64,000 nt of DNA, from assembly GCA_944548615.1 (NCBI GenBank), contig OX155961.1, positions 17,649,538 to 17,713,537 of the forward strand, given 5' to 3'. Positions within the stretch are counted from its first letter, which is position 1. Each line of letters begins with the position of its first letter. The notes beneath the pieces were generated by a model. That model did not search any database, was not told the origin of the DNA, and saw nothing but the letters and a program-made list of their open reading frames with translations. This document shows positions 63,728 to 64,000 of the stretch, one piece after another. The DNA is from Micropterix aruncella (Eukaryota > Arthropoda > Insecta > Lepidoptera > Micropterigidae). Both the position numbers and the translations under genes were made by a program.

Positions 63728-64000
63728 CAGGGGTCGGCAAGTAATTTTAAGTGGGGTCCGGATACTGTTGAATTTTTTAATCGAGGTCCAGAAAAAAACT
63801 CATAATACTTACTAGTCGTCCTAAATTTCAGATATTTATAATGGGAACAATTTGCAAGGGTTTTGTTTAAGACATTCCGTATTTTAAATGATAATGATCA
63901 TTGAATTGCATAGAGAGGTAAGTTATTTAACAATATTTTTCCGTCCAAGTTACGACCTTCCGCGGTCCGGATCCGGACCGCAGTCCGCCTGTTGCCAACC
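63728..64000. mobile_element. Non-autonomous hAT element, cut by the window end
   Basis: Left end 'caggggtcggcaagtaattt'; the window ends in 'cctgttgccaacc', close to the inverted counterpart, so only the last few bases are missing. Confidence 0.65.

Overview
The window looks like insect genomic DNA, most likely from a moth or butterfly. It is AT-rich, has spliced genes with GT-AG introns, and is filled with arthropod transposons: mariner, Tigger/pogo, several hAT types, RTE- and CR1-like LINEs, tRNA-derived SINEs and MITEs. The Lepidoptera assignment is an inference from the style of the dispersed repeats; no species is claimed.

Three protein-coding genes can be built exon by exon. (1) On the + strand, 17 exons from 6246 to 35495 encode a cation-chloride cotransporter of the SLC12 NKCC/NCC branch: TM1 to TM12 plus the complete cytosolic C-terminus. 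The start codon lies upstream and was not found. (2) On the + strand, 38397-41960 encodes a complete three-exon LSM5, a subunit of the Lsm1-7 and Lsm2-8 rings. (3) On the - strand, 11 exons from 62172 down to 42508 encode the second half (TM11 to stop) of a paralogous SLC12 cotransporter whose 5' part lies beyond the right edge. The two transporter genes point towards each other with LSM5 between them, so this is a convergent paralogue pair. Shared exon sizes and phases (136 and 224 nt) support common descent, and differing intron positions show later change. LSM5 and the second transporter end tail to tail, with opposing AATAAA signals about 26 bp apart.

Layout: 1-6245 repeats, SINEs and AT-rich DNA; 6246-35495 transporter gene 1, whose first intron holds a mariner remnant and a nearly complete CR1-group LINE (ORF1 and ORF2 open); 30.6-32.6 kb holds very long TA arrays; 32.8-34.4 kb holds an hAT MITE beside a large fold-back element; 35.5-38.4 kb hAT debris; 38.4-42 kb LSM5, with an RTE LINE split by an hAT element in intron 1; 42.5-62.2 kb transporter gene 2, with an apparently intact Tigger element (45818-47857) and many 5'-truncated copies of one LINE family; 62.2-64 kb further LINE and hAT pieces.

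The most unusual observation is exon 7 of transporter gene 1. Relative to the family, this exon carries five small insertions in about 115 bp, arranged as two sets that each restore the frame. TM8 and the following loop are therefore garbled locally while the exon stays open. The same protein has Asn where NKCC proteins have the K+-coordinating Tyr in TM3. I found no CRISPR array, no bacterial-type operon and no convincing stand-alone tRNA gene.
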